64,000 bases of DNA from Fratercula arctica (Eukaryota; Chordata; Aves; Charadriiformes; Alcidae): the NCBI GenBank assembly GCA_947846985.1, contig CANTUZ010000025.1, forward strand, positions 15,622,100 through 15,686,099, read 5' to 3'. The translations under genes were made by a program, and so were the position numbers. Below the pieces are notes generated by a model. It was given only the letters and a program-made list of their open reading frames with translations, searched no databases and was not told the DNA's origin. Shown piece after piece: positions 44,031 to 56,803 of the stretch. Numbering within the stretch: the stretch's first letter is position 1; each line of letters starts with the position of its first letter.

Positions 44031-46268
44031 GTTGGACCTAGTACTGACAGACACAGAGGGACTGGTGGAGGACATGAAGGTTGGGGGCAACCTTGGCTGT
44101 AGTGAACATGAGAAGACAGAGTTCAGGATCATGGGTAGTATGCACAAAACAACAAGTAGAATCGCAACCTTGGACTTCAGCAGGGCTAACTTTGACGTCT
44201 TCAAGAAACTGCTTGGAGAGATCCCGTAGGCTAGGGCTCTGGAAGGTAGGGGGGCTCAAGAGAGCTGGTTGGTATTCACCAACTTTCTTGGTTGGTTTCA
44301 CCAACAACACTTTCTCCAAGCTCAGGATCGATGCATCCCTAAGAGCAAGAAATCTGGCAAGGGACGCGGGAGACCTGCGTGGTTGAGCAGGGAGCTTCTG
44401 AAAAAGCTCAAGTGGAAGAAGGAAGTTTACAATAAGTGGAAGAAGGGACTGACCACTTGGGAAGATTACAAGAATGCTGTCAGAGCGTACAGGGATGAAA
44501 CGAGGAAAGCCAAGGCCTCCTTGGAATTAAACCTGGCAAGGGATGTCAAGCTCAACAGGAAGGGCTTCTTCAAGTATATTGGAGGCAAAAGGAAAACTAG
44601 AGAAATTGTGGGCCGGCTGTTGAATGAGACAGGAGCCATGGTGCCAAAGGATATAGAGAAGGCAGAGTTACTGAATGCCTTCTTTGCTTTGGTCTTTACT
44701 GCTCGGCCCAGCCCTCAGGAGTCCCAGACTTTGGAGAAAGTAACAGGAAAAGTCTGGATGAAGGAAGACTTCCCCTTGGTTGAGGAGGATCAAGTGAGAG
44801 ATCAATTAAGTCAATTGGATATCCACAAGTCCATGGGTCTTGATGGGATGCACCTGAGAGTGCTGAGGGAGCTGGCAGAAGTCATTGCTGGGCCGCTCTC
44901 CATCATCTTTGAAAGGTCCTGGAGAACAGGCGAGGTGCCTGAGGACTGGAGGAAGGCCAATGTCACTCCAGTCCTCAAAAAGGGCAAGAAGGACAACCCA
45001 GGGAACTACAGGCCAGTCAGCCTCACCTCCATCCCTGGAAAGATGATGGAACAGCTTGTTCTGGGCATCATCTCAAGGCATGTGGAGGAAAGGAAAGCTA
45101 TCAGAAGTAGTCAACACGGATTCACCAAGGGGAAATCATGTCTGACTAATCTGATAGCCTTCTATGATGGCATGACTGGATGGATAGATGAGGGGAGGGC
45201 AGTGGATGTTGTCTACCTTGACTTCAGCAGGGCTTTCGACACTGTCTCCCACAGCATCCTCATAGGGAAGCTTAGGAAGCGTGGGTTAGATGAATGGACA
45301 GTGGGGTGGATAGATAACTGGTTGAAAGAGAGAGCTCAGAGGGTCATGATTAGGGGCACAGAGTCTAGTTGGAGGTCAGTGATGAGCGGTGTTCCCCAGG
45401 GGTCAGTACTGGGCCCAGTCCTGTTCAATATATTCATCAATGACCTGGATGAAGGGACAGAGTGTACCCTCAGCAAGTTTGCTGGGAGGGGTGGCTGACA
45501 CACCAGAAGGCTGTGCCGCCATACAGAGAGACCTGGACAGGCTGGTGAGTTGGGCAGAGAGAAACCTTATGAAATTCAACAAGGGCAAGTGTAGGGTGCT
45601 GCACCTGGGGAGGAATAACCCCATGCACCAGTACAGGTTGGGGGCTGACCTGCTGGAGACCAGCTCTGCAGAGAGGGACCTGGGAGTCCTGGTGGACAAG
45701 AAGTTGACCATGAGGCAGCAATGTGCCCTTGTGGCCAAGAAGGCCAATGGCATCCTGGGGTGCATCAAGAAGAGCGTGGCAAGCAGGTCGAGGGAGGTCA
45801 TCCTCCCCCTCTACTCTGCCCTGGTGAGGCCGCATCTGGAGTACTGTGTCCAGTTCTGGGCTCCCCAGTTCAAGAAGGACAGAGAACTGCTGGAGAGGGT
45901 ACAGCAAAGGGCTACCAAGATGATTAGGGGACTAGAACACCTCTCTTATGAGGAAAGGCTGAAGGATTTGGGTCTTTTTAGTCTGGAAAAAAAGACGACT
46001 GAGGGGGGATCTCATCAATGCTTATAAATACTTAAAGGGTGGGTGTCAGGAGGATGGGGCCAGGCTCTTTTCAGTGGTGCCCAGCAATAGGACAAGAGGT
46101 AATGGGCACAAACTTGAGCATAGGAAGTTCCACCTAAACATGAGGAGGACCTTCTTTACTTTGAGGGTGGCAGAGCACTGGAACAGGCTGCCCAGAGAGG
46201 TGGTGGAGTCTCCATCTCTGGAGACATTCAAAACCCGCCTGGATGCATTCCTGTGCAACCTGCTCTAG
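44031..46268 (+). pseudogene. CR1 ORF2, endonuclease C-terminus and reverse transcriptase, catalytic motif deleted
   Basis: Resumes at [17 protein letters not shown], with a stop after LLGEIP (44227-44229), then a long open frame through [65 protein letters not shown] (motif A) and [14 protein letters not shown] (motif B). At 45476-45490 the sequence jumps from AGCAAGTTTGCT directly to GGGAGGGGTGG. Compared with the antisense copy at 10700-10730, 14 bp are missing, removing both catalytic Asp codons of FADD and shifting the frame. The downstream frame ([16 protein letters not shown] onward) continues to about 46010, with another shift, and ends [13 protein letters not shown] at 46268. Confidence 0.9.
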
Positions 46269-46347
46269 GTGACCCTGCTCTGGCAGGGGGGTTGGACTAG
46301 ATGATCTCCAGAGGTCCCTTCCAACCCTACCATTCTGTGATTCTGTG

Positions 46348-48083
46348 AAAACATACCAGGGGGATGCAGTGGTTGTTATTTTTCCTGACTGAGCAGCAGT
46401 ATGGGTACATACAGCCTTGGTGCAGAAACCCATCGCTGGTGCAATCCACCTGCCATGTCCTGCTCACAACATAATTGACGGGAAATGTTGCCACCATACA
46501 GGCCTGCTTCTGGTGCTCAGCACAGGGATGAACTCACCTCGGAGGAATATTAGATGCCAAAGTGTAATATATTCCTGGCTGCCAGGCACTTCTTTACTTG
46601 TTTTTACACTGTCATCCATAAAGCTCTAGTTCAGCAAAAATGAAAAAAAAAAACCCCACATAGCAAAACATCCCCCAAACTTTAACCTTCCTCCTTAAGT
46701 ATATGAGCCCAGCCCTCTTCAGCCTAAAATGTCAGAGGAATGTCACGAACAATGAACATGAAATGTAACAGTTCTCTTAGCAGGAGAGCAGGCTCCAGGT
46801 GTTTGAGGTCCCTGAGAAGCCTGTGTCAAATGGAAGATGTGGCACTGGTGATCAGGCTTTGCTCTTGTTGGATTTAGCACAGTTTAGAGGATTTGAACTA
46901 TTCTAGTCAACTGTGAAAACAAAGTTTGTTTTGTTTTGTTCTGAATCTGAGAGATAGAGGAAAATAAAATGCCTGTCTTCCAGATACACTGAAGGGTAGT
47001 TTTATTTATGTCAAAATAGGAGATATTTTTCATCTTGCAGAAAAAAAATGAAAAAAGTTTTTCTCCTCTTCCCCAGACACTTAAAATTACTTCTCTTTTC
47101 CCTTGTCTGAGTGCCTCAAATTTTGACATTGTTTTTGTAATCTCTGGCCCCTTTCTTTGGCTCTCAGCGATATTCACCATTGTTTATCCAAGGGCTTCCT
47201 CACTCACCTGAATATATGTTTTAAAGATTTAATTTCTTCCCCAGAAGTAGCCCTATTCTATTTTCTCCAAAAACTGGAAGGAAATTGTTTCTGAGAGGGT
47301 ATATGGCAGCTTGGATTTCAAAGGCTACTGTCATCTTCTTTCCTGAGCTCCACACCATGTAGCTGGCAACGCTATTATTGCTACTGGTCTTTTCATTTCT
47401 GAAATTAACCATGTAACCAAAGGCAGCAGCTCATTTCATGGCTTTGCCAGAAAGCGAAGGAGCCAGGGACAGATATCCAGGCCTTTTTACTTTGGCTGCA
47501 AATTGATTTTAGCTCTCGCTGTGGAGTTTGCAGCTGGCCTTTGGCAGCTGGAATAGCATTTGCTGAGGAGTATCCAGCACAAATTAAGGCATGTAAAAAC
47601 TTTGTTTTGGACACTCTCTTTGCAGGAGTAAATTTTACTCCCAGAGAGTGCAAAGGAAGGGAGGGAGGTTGACTTCTCAGACCTCTTGGCGCTTCCTCCA
47701 AAGCCCCTTGCAAGCATCTCAGCTCCGTGCAGTAGCCCTTTGGGGATATGTACTTTTAGCCTCCTTTTAGAACTGGGGAAGACAGAGCTGCCTAGAGGTG
47801 ATATCAGAGACATGGCATAAATGCCTTTATTCATGATTAGACACTCAAAGGGAACCTAAAGGCCTTATGTTTGATGATTTCAGACCTCAGAAGAGCTATG
47901 GAGGTGTCTGAGTTTAAGCACTCCAGTTTTGAAAGTTCTGTCCTAAGAGATTCGACAAAAGTAGTGTCGCCGTGTTGGTGATGGAAGCAGACACAAAACC
48001 TAGGAGCCTGGCTCTCCAGGTCCCTCCCATAAACATCAGTTACATTCCCTCTCTTCTTCTATAGTACAGCTGAGTATGGCAGC
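46348..48083. other. Non-coding stretch, no gene seen
   Basis: 1.7 kb without recognisable repeats. In particular, no 5' remnant of ERV-C (LTR or leader) is present beyond the CR1 3' end. Confidence 0.6.
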
Positions 48084-48661
48084 TGTGCTGGTTTTGGCTG
48101 GGGTAGAGTTAATTTTCTTCATAGTAGCTAGTATGAGGCTATGTTTTGGATTCGCGCTGGAAACAGTGTTGATAATGCAGGGGTGTTTTAGTTACTACTG
48201 AGCAGTGCTTACACAGCGTCAAGGCCTTTTCTGCTCTTCACACTACCCCACCAGTGAGTAGGCTCAGGATGCAAAAGAAGTTGGGAGTTGACACAGCCAG
48301 GACAGCTGACCCCAGCTGACCAAAGGGATATTCCATACCATATGACGTCATGCTCAGCAATAAAAGCTGGGGGAAGGTTAGCAGAAGGGACACTGCTCAG
48401 GGACTGGCTGGGCATCAGTCAGTTGTCAGAGAGCAATTTTTTTTCATTTGCATCACTTGACTTTCTTGGGTTTTATTTATCTCTTTATTATTTTCCTTTT
48501 CATTACAATTTATTATTGTTATTACTACTATTTTATTTTATTTCAGTTATTAAACTGTTCTTATCTCAACCCTTCCAATCCTCTTCCCCCCATCCCGCTG
48601 CAGGGGGAGTGAGCAAGCGGCTGTGTGGTGTTTAGTTGACAGATGGAGTTAAACCACGACA
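48084..48661 (+). repeat. Solo LTR, ERV-L-like (578 bp), 5-bp TSD
   Basis: Starts TGTGCTGGTTTTGGC, ends GTTAAACCACGACA, and is flanked by GCAGC on both sides (48079-48083 and 48662-48666). It contains the palindromic CRE TGACGTCA (48343-48350), a TATA-like CAATAAAAG (48358-48366), and ATTAAACTGTTCTTATCTCAACCC near its 3' third, a block shared with the ERV-A/B LTRs. It matches a common avian ERV-L-type LTR layout. Solo form implies LTR-LTR recombination after insertion. Confidence 0.93.
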
Positions 48662-48784
48662 GCAGCCTACAGGATTATGGAAAAGTGCAGGGATTTCTGC
48701 TGAATTTGGCTAAGAAGAAATATATCTTGGGAAATCCAGTAGATTAAGCTGGTCTTTTTTCCCCCATTTTAAAGATTATCAAAG

Positions 48785-49945
48785 AAATGGCTGTGGATAT
48801 TGTCTACCTAGACTTTTGAAAAGCATTTGACACTGTTCCCCATAGAATTCTCATGGAAAAACTGGCGGCTCATGGCCTGGATGAGCATACGATCTGCTGG
48901 ATCAAGCACTGGCTGGATGGGCGGTCCCAAAGAGTGGTGGTCAATGGAGTTAAATCCAGCTGGTGGCTGGTCACAAGTGGTGTCCCTCAGGGCTCAGTGT
49001 TGGGACCATTTCTGTTTAACATCTTTATTGATGACCTTGATAAGGACATAGAGTGTATCATCAGTAAGTTTGCAGATGACACCAAGTTAAGCGGGAGTGT
49101 TGATCTACATGAGGACAGGGAGGCTCTACAGAGAGACTTGGATAGATTGGATCGATGGGCCAGTGCTAATGGAATGAGCTTCAACAAGGCCAAGTGCCGG
49201 GTCCTGCACTTGGGCCACAACAACCCTATGCATCGCTACAGGCTTGGGGAAGTGTGACTGGAGAGCTGCCTGGCAGAAAAGGACCTGGGGGTTCTAATTG
49301 ACAAGCAGCTGAACATGAGCCAGCAGTGTGCCCAGGTGGCCAAGAAAGCCAATGGCATCCTGGCTTGTATTAGAAATAGTGTGACCAGCAGAAGGAGGGA
49401 GGTGATTGTCCCCCTGTACTCAGCACTGGTGAGGCCACACCTTGAGTATTGTGTCCAGTTTTGGGCACCTCAATATGAGAGAGATATCGAGGTGCTGGAG
49501 CGAGTGCAGAGGAGGGCAACGAAGCTGGTGAAGGGCCTGGAGAATAAATCTTATGAGGAGCGACTGAAGGAGCTGGGGCTGTTTAGTTTGAGGAAGAGGA
49601 GGCTGAGGGGAGACCTCATCACTCTCTACAACTACTTGAAAGGACATTGTAGAGAGGTTGGTGCTGGTCTCTTCTCACAGGTAATTAGCGATAGAACAAG
49701 AGGGAATGGCTTCAAGCTGCAACAGGGTAGGTTTAGACTGGACATTAGGAAAAACTTCTTCACAGAAAGAGTGGTTAGACGCTGCCCAGGGAGGTGGTGG
49801 AGTCACCATCCCTGAATGTGTTTAAGAGTCATTTAGATGTGGTGTTAAGGGATATGGTGTAGGGGAGAACTTTGTAGAGTGGGGTTGATGGTTGGACTCG
49901 ATGATCCCAAGGGTCTTTTCCAACCTAAATGATTATATGAGTCTA
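48785..49945 (+). mobile_element. CR1 LINE, 5'-truncated, older subfamily
   Basis: ORF2 from VDIVYLDF (followed by a stop), [34 protein letters not shown] and [11 protein letters not shown] (RT Asp pair intact) to [19 protein letters not shown] and [17 protein letters not shown] stops interrupt it at 48818-48820 and 49256-49258, and there is a shift near 49780. The 3' end has a decayed octamer (GATTATATGAGTC) near 49940. It is more diverged from the other CR1 copies than they are from each other. Confidence 0.9.
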
Positions 49946-52413
49946 AATCAAAATCACTATTTTTTCCCAGGGAAACTGGTTTCTTTGAATGTTGAGATGG
50001 GACGGTGGAAAATGAATGAAAAAAAATTGAAAAAAACCTGAAAGGCTGAAGAGTTTGCCCCAGAAAATTTTTTAAATAAGAAAATTTATCACCAAAAGGT
50101 CCACATCAGCTCTGTTTCCTACTGCACTGGGGAATCTGTGAAGTGAGCTCAGCTGGGTAATGTTAAAAGCAGGGAGGTAGCTCAACTGTATGCATCTCCC
50201 CTCTCATTGTCAACTCTCTTCTCTTGCAAAAGCAGAAAGCCATGCAGCATCTTTCTGGGGAGGAGGGAGTATAGTTTTTTTATATGTAAACATAGTGGTT
50301 CAGGAACCTCCCTCTGCAGTGGCACTTAGGAGCTGGAAGCCCCTTTAAATACCAGTGTCTCTGAGGACCATTCAGTCTGCAAGCAGCAGACAAGCTAGTT
50401 AACTCTTTGCTTTGTATTCACAGGCATTCCATTTAACACCTTCCTTTGCACCTGCAGCAGGGAAAGCACTGATAAATGGTTACCTTCACCTTGCTTTTTC
50501 TGACATTGCTCATACACACATCATCCCTCCTAAATCTGGCATGAACTATAGCTGTCATAGCATCCAAAAATTGATACTGTTCCCCAAGACTGGTCGTTTC
50601 ACTGACCCTAGAGCAAATTCATTCTGGCATTGTTGCCTCATACGGGTGTAGATTCGATGCTTCCCACCTGACTACACATTACAGGATTTATCTAACTCTG
50701 AGGTCATCCTTCTGCTACCATCTGCGCTAGTTTCCCCTGCAAGTTTCCACTGAGAAACAGAGAATTCTTGCTGTTAATGTTATTTAGTGTTGAGGCCAAT
50801 AGGTTAGTTAACTTCTGGCTGCAGGGCCCTGTTTCAGTTTGAAGACCACTGGAAAATACTATAAAATCTGGGAAAGTCCTGGAAAAGAACAGGCAGGACT
50901 GTTCCAGTTTGATTAGATCAACAAAACATCTTTCAGTCCTTTTCTGTCACGCTAAAATTTTCTAGAGATAGATTTCAGTTAACAAAACGAAAAAAAGAGG
51001 AGGAAAATTCTTGTTTGATTCTTTCAAAAGTGTCTTTTGTAACAATAGTACACTGAGGAAAAAGGTTTTCCATCTCTCCACACCTCTTGATTAGTTTGGA
51101 TTATCAATGCATACTGATTATCTACATGGAATTGCTTCAAGAATTATCAGAGGTGACATTAAATTGATTAATCTAGTAAAGCTTTTCTTGCAATTAGATT
51201 CATCCCCTTTCCAGTTATCTGAGCACTTGCCCACTTTTTTCTGTGGTGGAAGAGGAATCACTGAGATGTTCTCATGTGCTGGGGGGACTTTTTCCCCCTT
51301 TGCAGAGGAGTTTATTTCAGAAATAGAAAATTACAATTCAGTGCTATGTCTCCAACAGTGAGAGGTCACCGCTTCCAGACCTTTCAATGAGAGGGGCAGA
51401 GATTTGAAAAAAGTACCAGTTCCAAGTCAAAGTTGTAGAACGCAGTCAAAGTTATCTTTTGACAAATCTGATTAAGTTACCTTGGTACAGCTGGTCCTTT
51501 TCTTATCTTGGGTGGGTTTGTTACTGGTAGTATGTAGTTTGAAGATGGGTTTTGCAGGAAAATTTCCCTATGGTCTTTTTGGTAATTTCCTCTTGGAAAA
51601 TGGACCAGGCTCTGGGCTTTCCAGAGCACTGTAAGACAGTCACTGCTGCTTCATTCCAGAGAGGTTCTGTGTTTCACTCACTGTTTTATGATGCAGGAGA
51701 TTTCTGGCTGCTCCCAGGACAGTGATTCCATGTGAATCACCCTTTTCTGACTCTGCTGTGCCATCTATAAAATATGGATAACAACTTTTCCAATGTTTGC
51801 ATGCTTTAATCTGGTCCCTCTTGACAGTAAGTTCTTTGACTTCAGAGGAGCTGTACTAATTTACACCAACAGAAAGTCTGCTTTAGAAATGTTATCGACC
51901 TGTTTTCCAACTCTGTGGGTGAAGAACATGCTAAGTTTTCCTGAAATTAGAGATGACGGTGACTAGTTAGCTTGGTAAGAGCAGACTTCTTGTGAGATGC
52001 CCATCTCTAAGGGAGAAGAGCAAGCTGTTTTGCCACAACCTCATGCTGTGTGTCTTGTGTATAAACCAGGACCTGACAGAATGAGATGCTTATCAGCTGC
52101 AGTGAAAGAAGAAGAAGAGCAGTGGAAGCAGTAGGAGGGAATCTTCACAACAGCTTTAAAGGAAACATGTTTGAAATATAATGAAAGGTCTCATTGGGTT
52201 GTAAAAAAAAAAAGAGAGCGAGGGGGAGAGAAAATGGCAACCAACCCTGGCTGTTGTATTGTCTTGTTAACAGTGTGTCACTGAATTTAGCAGAAGGAAG
52301 CTTTTCCCACACATCTCCCCTTGCACAAATGCAACTGTTACAACCTCCTGAGCTCTGAAGCACAGCTTTGATCCTGTGCAGCTCTGCCCCAGTTCTGCAA
52401 CGCACATGAAGTG
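49946..52413. other. Non-coding stretch, no gene seen
   Basis: 2.5 kb with no recognisable coding or repeat content. Confidence 0.6.
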
Positions 52414-52601
52414 TAGTGAGGCAGTGGAACAGGTTTCCCAGGGAAGTTATGGATGCCCCATCCCTGGAAGTGTTCAAGGCCAGGCTGGATGAGGCTTTGA
52501 GCAGCCTGGTCTAGTGGGAGGTGTCCCTGCCCATGGCAGGGGGGTTGGAACTAGATGATCTTTAAGGTCCCTTCCAACCCAAATCATTCTATGATTCTAT
52601 G
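52414..52601 (+). mobile_element. CR1 3'-end fragment
   Basis: The last ~30 codons of ORF2 ([21 protein letters not shown], ending SSLV) plus the 3' UTR (GGGGGGTTGGAACTAGATGATC region) and two ATTCTATG octamers ending at 52601. A typical short 5'-truncated CR1. Confidence 0.9.
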
Positions 52602-52661
52602 AAAGGGGAATTGCCTAGCAGATTTTTCTGGGGGAACAAAGGACACCATTGCCAAGGCAGG

Positions 52662-53388
52662 TGTCCTGGTTTGAGGTAAAACAGAAACAACTTTCTGTTC
52701 AGTAATTTTATTTCTTAGCTAGACCTCTCCTAACTCTCTGAAATTAACAGCATGTTGTGCAGAAAATGGTTCATTCTCAGAGTGATAAGACCAATGTTTA
52801 CAGTTTGTGCCAAGGAATGGTACGCACAGAGGCTCTTGCTTACGCTTATTACTATAACAACCAAGGTCAGATAACTTCGTTACTTGCCCCGTTGGAGGGT
52901 CAGAAATGGAAAAGTGTAGAGGGGTCCCACCTGCAGGGAGGATCGGACAGGACAGGTGACCCAAAATTGACCAACAGGGGTATTCCATCCCATCTGCCCC
53001 ATGCTCAGTATAAAAGCTGAGGGATCAAAGGGTCAGCCCTCTTCCTTCAATGGCCAATGTCCAAGGAGGACCTTGTCTGTTCATCTGCCTTTGATCCCGA
53101 TCCGTGTGTTCCTGACTCCAGCTCTGGAACCCAGTTCCCACCCATCGCTGAGTCCAGTCTGGGACTTCCCTGGTGCCTGCTGGTGATGTCATCTTGGGAG
53201 CTTAATATGGTTTTGTATATACTGTATCTATTTTATTTTTTCCTTTTTATTTTATTATTAATTTCCCATTAGTTTAGTTTCTTCTAAACTCATAAATCTC
53301 TTTATCTCTCCTCCTACTCTCTGTGTACAAGATGTTGGGGGGGAGCATCTGTTGCTGGCCATTGGCCAATTTGGCCCAAACCATGACA
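52662..53388 (+). repeat. Solo LTR of the ERV-C type (727 bp), 5-bp TSD
   Basis: Starts TGTCCTGGTTTGAGG and ends CCCAAACCATGACA, with GCAGG on both sides (52657-52661 and 53389-53393). TATAAAAG is at 53009-53016. Internal sequence parallels the ERV-C 3' LTR over its whole length. Where ERV-C has TGACGTCA this copy has TGATGTCA, a CpG decay. Confidence 0.94.
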
Positions 53389-56300
53389 GCAGGGTTAATT
53401 TGGCCATGAGGACAGCACTTCCCCAGGATCTTTCCTTTCTGGTAGATGGGCCTCTCCTCCTGGTGTCCTCCTCCCCTCACTGCATGTGTTGTGTTGATCT
53501 AATTTGTTCAGCTCAGTGGCTAAACAAATAACTGCAGCCCCGGTGCTTATTCAGATGCATGGCAAAAGGGAGCAGCTCTCCGAAATGATATTTACTTGGT
53601 TATCTGATGATACACAAGTTGTGTAAGAAAGGACAAGGCCTGGGAAGGGAGCAGAGAGCAAGGTGAGATAAAAGAGAAGGGACTCCCTAAGCACTGACTG
53701 ATTTTTGACTGTGTCCTGCTGCAGTTGGGCAGATTGGACTGAGCAAAGTTGGTCATTGGAGCGTAATGTGTAAAGGCTGTAGAGGAAATCTGCTTCCAAG
53801 GATTTCCACCAAAGTCCCAGCAGCGACTGGGAAAATTGCTAGAGAAAAGGAGAAAGGTTTCCTGGGACCATTGGGTCCCAGAACAAGATCTTATAACAAT
53901 ATCTGTTCCAGGCAAGACCTGGGCTTCTGAGCAACTTTGCAAGATGTCTGACCCAATGAGGTGTTTGACCTTTTCAGTTTATTTCCTGACTTAGTAATTC
54001 CACTTGTTTTGTTGAATCCTGTTTCCCTCTTTTTATGTGATTTTGGAGTTCTCAGAAATCCTCAGGGATGCTCAGTCTTTCACAGCTAGGTCATTTGGTT
54101 GGCCTAAAATTTGAGAATTGCCAATGAAAGGAAAAGGGAATTTCTTCCCATAAAGTGTTCTTTACCTTGATTTCCAGAGAACATACACTCTTAGATTTAG
54201 CTCAGAAAATCAGAAGTAACTTGTTGGAACCCAACGTACACATGGTCCAAACAGTCCATGGCCATAGGCCTTCCCCTATGTGCATCTTTTCTAAAGTGTT
54301 AATGTTGCCTTTTGGATAGAGCAGATTCCTCCCAGGAAGCGTGGCAGAGAGAGCACATGGGGGGAGTGCCGGGCATGGAATGGGGCACCTACATGCAAAA
54401 GTTGTCTTGCAAGTTGCTGAGCACCTTGAGCATTTGTTGACAATGTGGAATGTGTAGGTAGCTCCTCATCTCTCACAGTCACTTCTTTGCATTTATTTTA
54501 TACAAGGATTTTCCAAATGAACATGAATTTCCTCATAGATTCAGTAGCATCAGTTCTGTTTCCAACCACACTGATGAGCCATAATTATAACCAGTCCATC
54601 CTCAGCATTCAAATAAGTTTCACAGTATGTTTGTGCTCCTTGGATGCAGTGCAATCTGAAGGACAGGGCATAAAACCCTGCAAGTGACCTACTCTACAAC
54701 CTCAGTCTCCCCCACCTGCATTTTCTGTGCATCTGTGTCTCCTTCTAGCAATCCCTGCTTGGCTGTTATGCTCAGGATGTGCATACACTGGGATACCAAC
54801 AGGTTTTACAGCACAGTGTTACTGTATTACTAGCAATAAATAGCAGATTACTTCTGCAAAATGCTAAATATGCTTTGTTTCCATTAGCTTCACTGAGCAG
54901 AAGGAACACCTATCAGCTCAGGACTGTTCAGATCTGTAAGCAAGGACTTTCTTAATTTTACATTAATGTGAAGTCTTCTCCAGTTAAAAATAGTGGCTTG
55001 TTAGAAACACTGCATATGCAAGTAAGATTCACTGCCTCTCTGAGGACTAGCATGTCCGCACAGTTACACCAGTCTTACATTTTAACAAGATCATCCCCTC
55101 TGTGTCATTTTTAAAGGAAATAAACTGAAAAGCTTTTGGCCTTGGGATGGTTGTTTTTTAGTGCTTGTGGTTTTTTTTCCTAACAGAATTACAGCTCTGC
55201 TCTCTGAGACCCTACTTTGGAGCTAGCTCTCTTTTCTAGGGGAAGAACCCTGAGATGATACTTCAGCAATCCTCGTTCCCTTCAGCTCATATTGTGTTTT
55301 CATTCTCACCTCTTCCAGTGTTTCTCCAATTATGACAGATTTTGGGAAGATATAAAAACTTCCTCTGCAAACCTCCCGCTCCCCTTCCTCCTTTGCAACA
55401 TGGGATTCTGCCATCTCTGGCTTCATATAGAGATTGGTGACCAAAACATCAACATGCTAATCTCAGAGCCCCGTGCCATTTTTCTTACTGTTGCTAAAGA
55501 ACACAGCCCCACTGGCTGTGCCCTGAAGCTCTTACAGTGAGGAATTGAATTCTGATACTCTTTTTCCCTCTCTTGCCCTTTTTTCCCCTACCTTATTTTA
55601 TAATTATATTTATTTGAAATTGAATTTTAAAGGTTCAGTCCCTAAAGGCAGTGAGATGTAATTTCTGGTGGATATTAAAACTGTATAAAACTGCTCATAT
55701 ATCCCCCCATGAAGAACAGCTGTTACTCAGAGAGGAGGAGAAAGAGACTGACTCTAACCTTGCTAGCTATGCAAAAAACAATAATAATAAATAAAAAATT
55801 ATTCTTTTCCCTTGAAAAAAATAAAGCTGATGTTACATGAAGCATAAATGTTTGCTGTGTAGTTTATAAACAGGTATTCAACCATATAATTTAAAGTAGT
55901 GCCATTGATTTCAGTGCCATGATACTGCCTTGTGCTGGTAAAAGGTCTGGCATGGAACAGCTCAAGCTGTTATTGTCTGAGTGTGCAGGCTAAGGGACAG
56001 CCATGAAAAATGAGGCCTTACTGTATTTTGTACAGTGGAATCAAAGACCACATTTCTATCCAGGGTCCAGATTCTGATGCTTGTATTTTTAGTGCATTTT
56101 CTTTTTCAAAGAAGTACTGAAACAAAAGGATGCCGATAAAACAGTATTGTGTTAACCTGTATGGATGTGACAATAGAGCCTGAGGATTTACATAGAGCCA
56201 CAGAGACAAAATAGACAAGAACATGAAAGACTGGGTACCATTTGCAGCTGGAGAACTAGGACATAGATAGATCAGTGGCGGTATTCATTTGATCTACCTT

Positions 56301-56767
56301 TAGGCCCATACATTGTAGGCTTCCACTTCTCAGCTCCCTTCATAGTTAATGGAGAGGTAGGAAAGACAGATGGTGAATTTTAGGGTATGACTCACATTGG
56401 CTTTGAGCAGATATCTGTGTTTAGTTGGATGAGATGCACTCTAGACTGGTGGGGCTCTCAATCCAATCCCCAATGGCTGTGAAGAGAGCCATGGATGAGA
56501 CCTGCACAGGCTGAATTTGAGTCTTGTGTTTATTCTTCACCCACTTCAACAATGGGTACAATACAATATTTTTCTGATTTGGAGCAGTGGATATAACATT
56601 TATCCTATACAGATGCATAGCTTTGGCTTTTTTCCCCATTTATGTTGCTTTCTGCCTAAATTAATAAGGTTTAATTTACAGGCAGGCACTGAGAAAGAAA
56701 TAGAAAAACAACAGTGGCCTCAGCAGCCAGGTACCCCATAAGGGCTGAAACATCTTGGGCCAGGGGG
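53389..56767. other. Non-coding stretch, no gene seen
   Basis: 3.4 kb, only short chance ORFs; no repeat that I can name. Confidence 0.6.
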
Positions 56768-56803
56768 CCATAGAATCATAGAATCATTTAGGTTGGAAAA
56801 GAC
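56768..56803 (-). mobile_element. Tiny CR1 3'-end relic
   Basis: CATAGAATCATAGAATCATT followed by TAGGTTGGAAAAGACC is the reverse complement of a CR1 3' terminus with two octamers. After about 36 bp similarity is lost, so this is either an extreme 5' truncation or an old relic. Confidence 0.75.

Larger units (their letters stand above)
41640..46347 (+). mobile_element. Nearly full-length CR1 LINE, interrupted by an antisense CR1
   Basis: Contains a GC-rich 5' leader, ORF1 with an esterase domain, ORF2 endonuclease N-terminus, an antisense CR1 insertion (43383-44030), ORF2 endonuclease C-terminus, RT, 3' UTR and ATTCTGTG octamers ending at 46347. TATA-like TTATAAAAG occurs at about 41660, near the inferred 5' end; CR1 promoters are usually TATA-less, so this box may belong to the neighbouring sequence. 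Almost all avian CR1 copies are 5'-truncated, so a 4.1 kb copy (without the insert) including ORF1 is uncommon. Confidence 0.88.
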
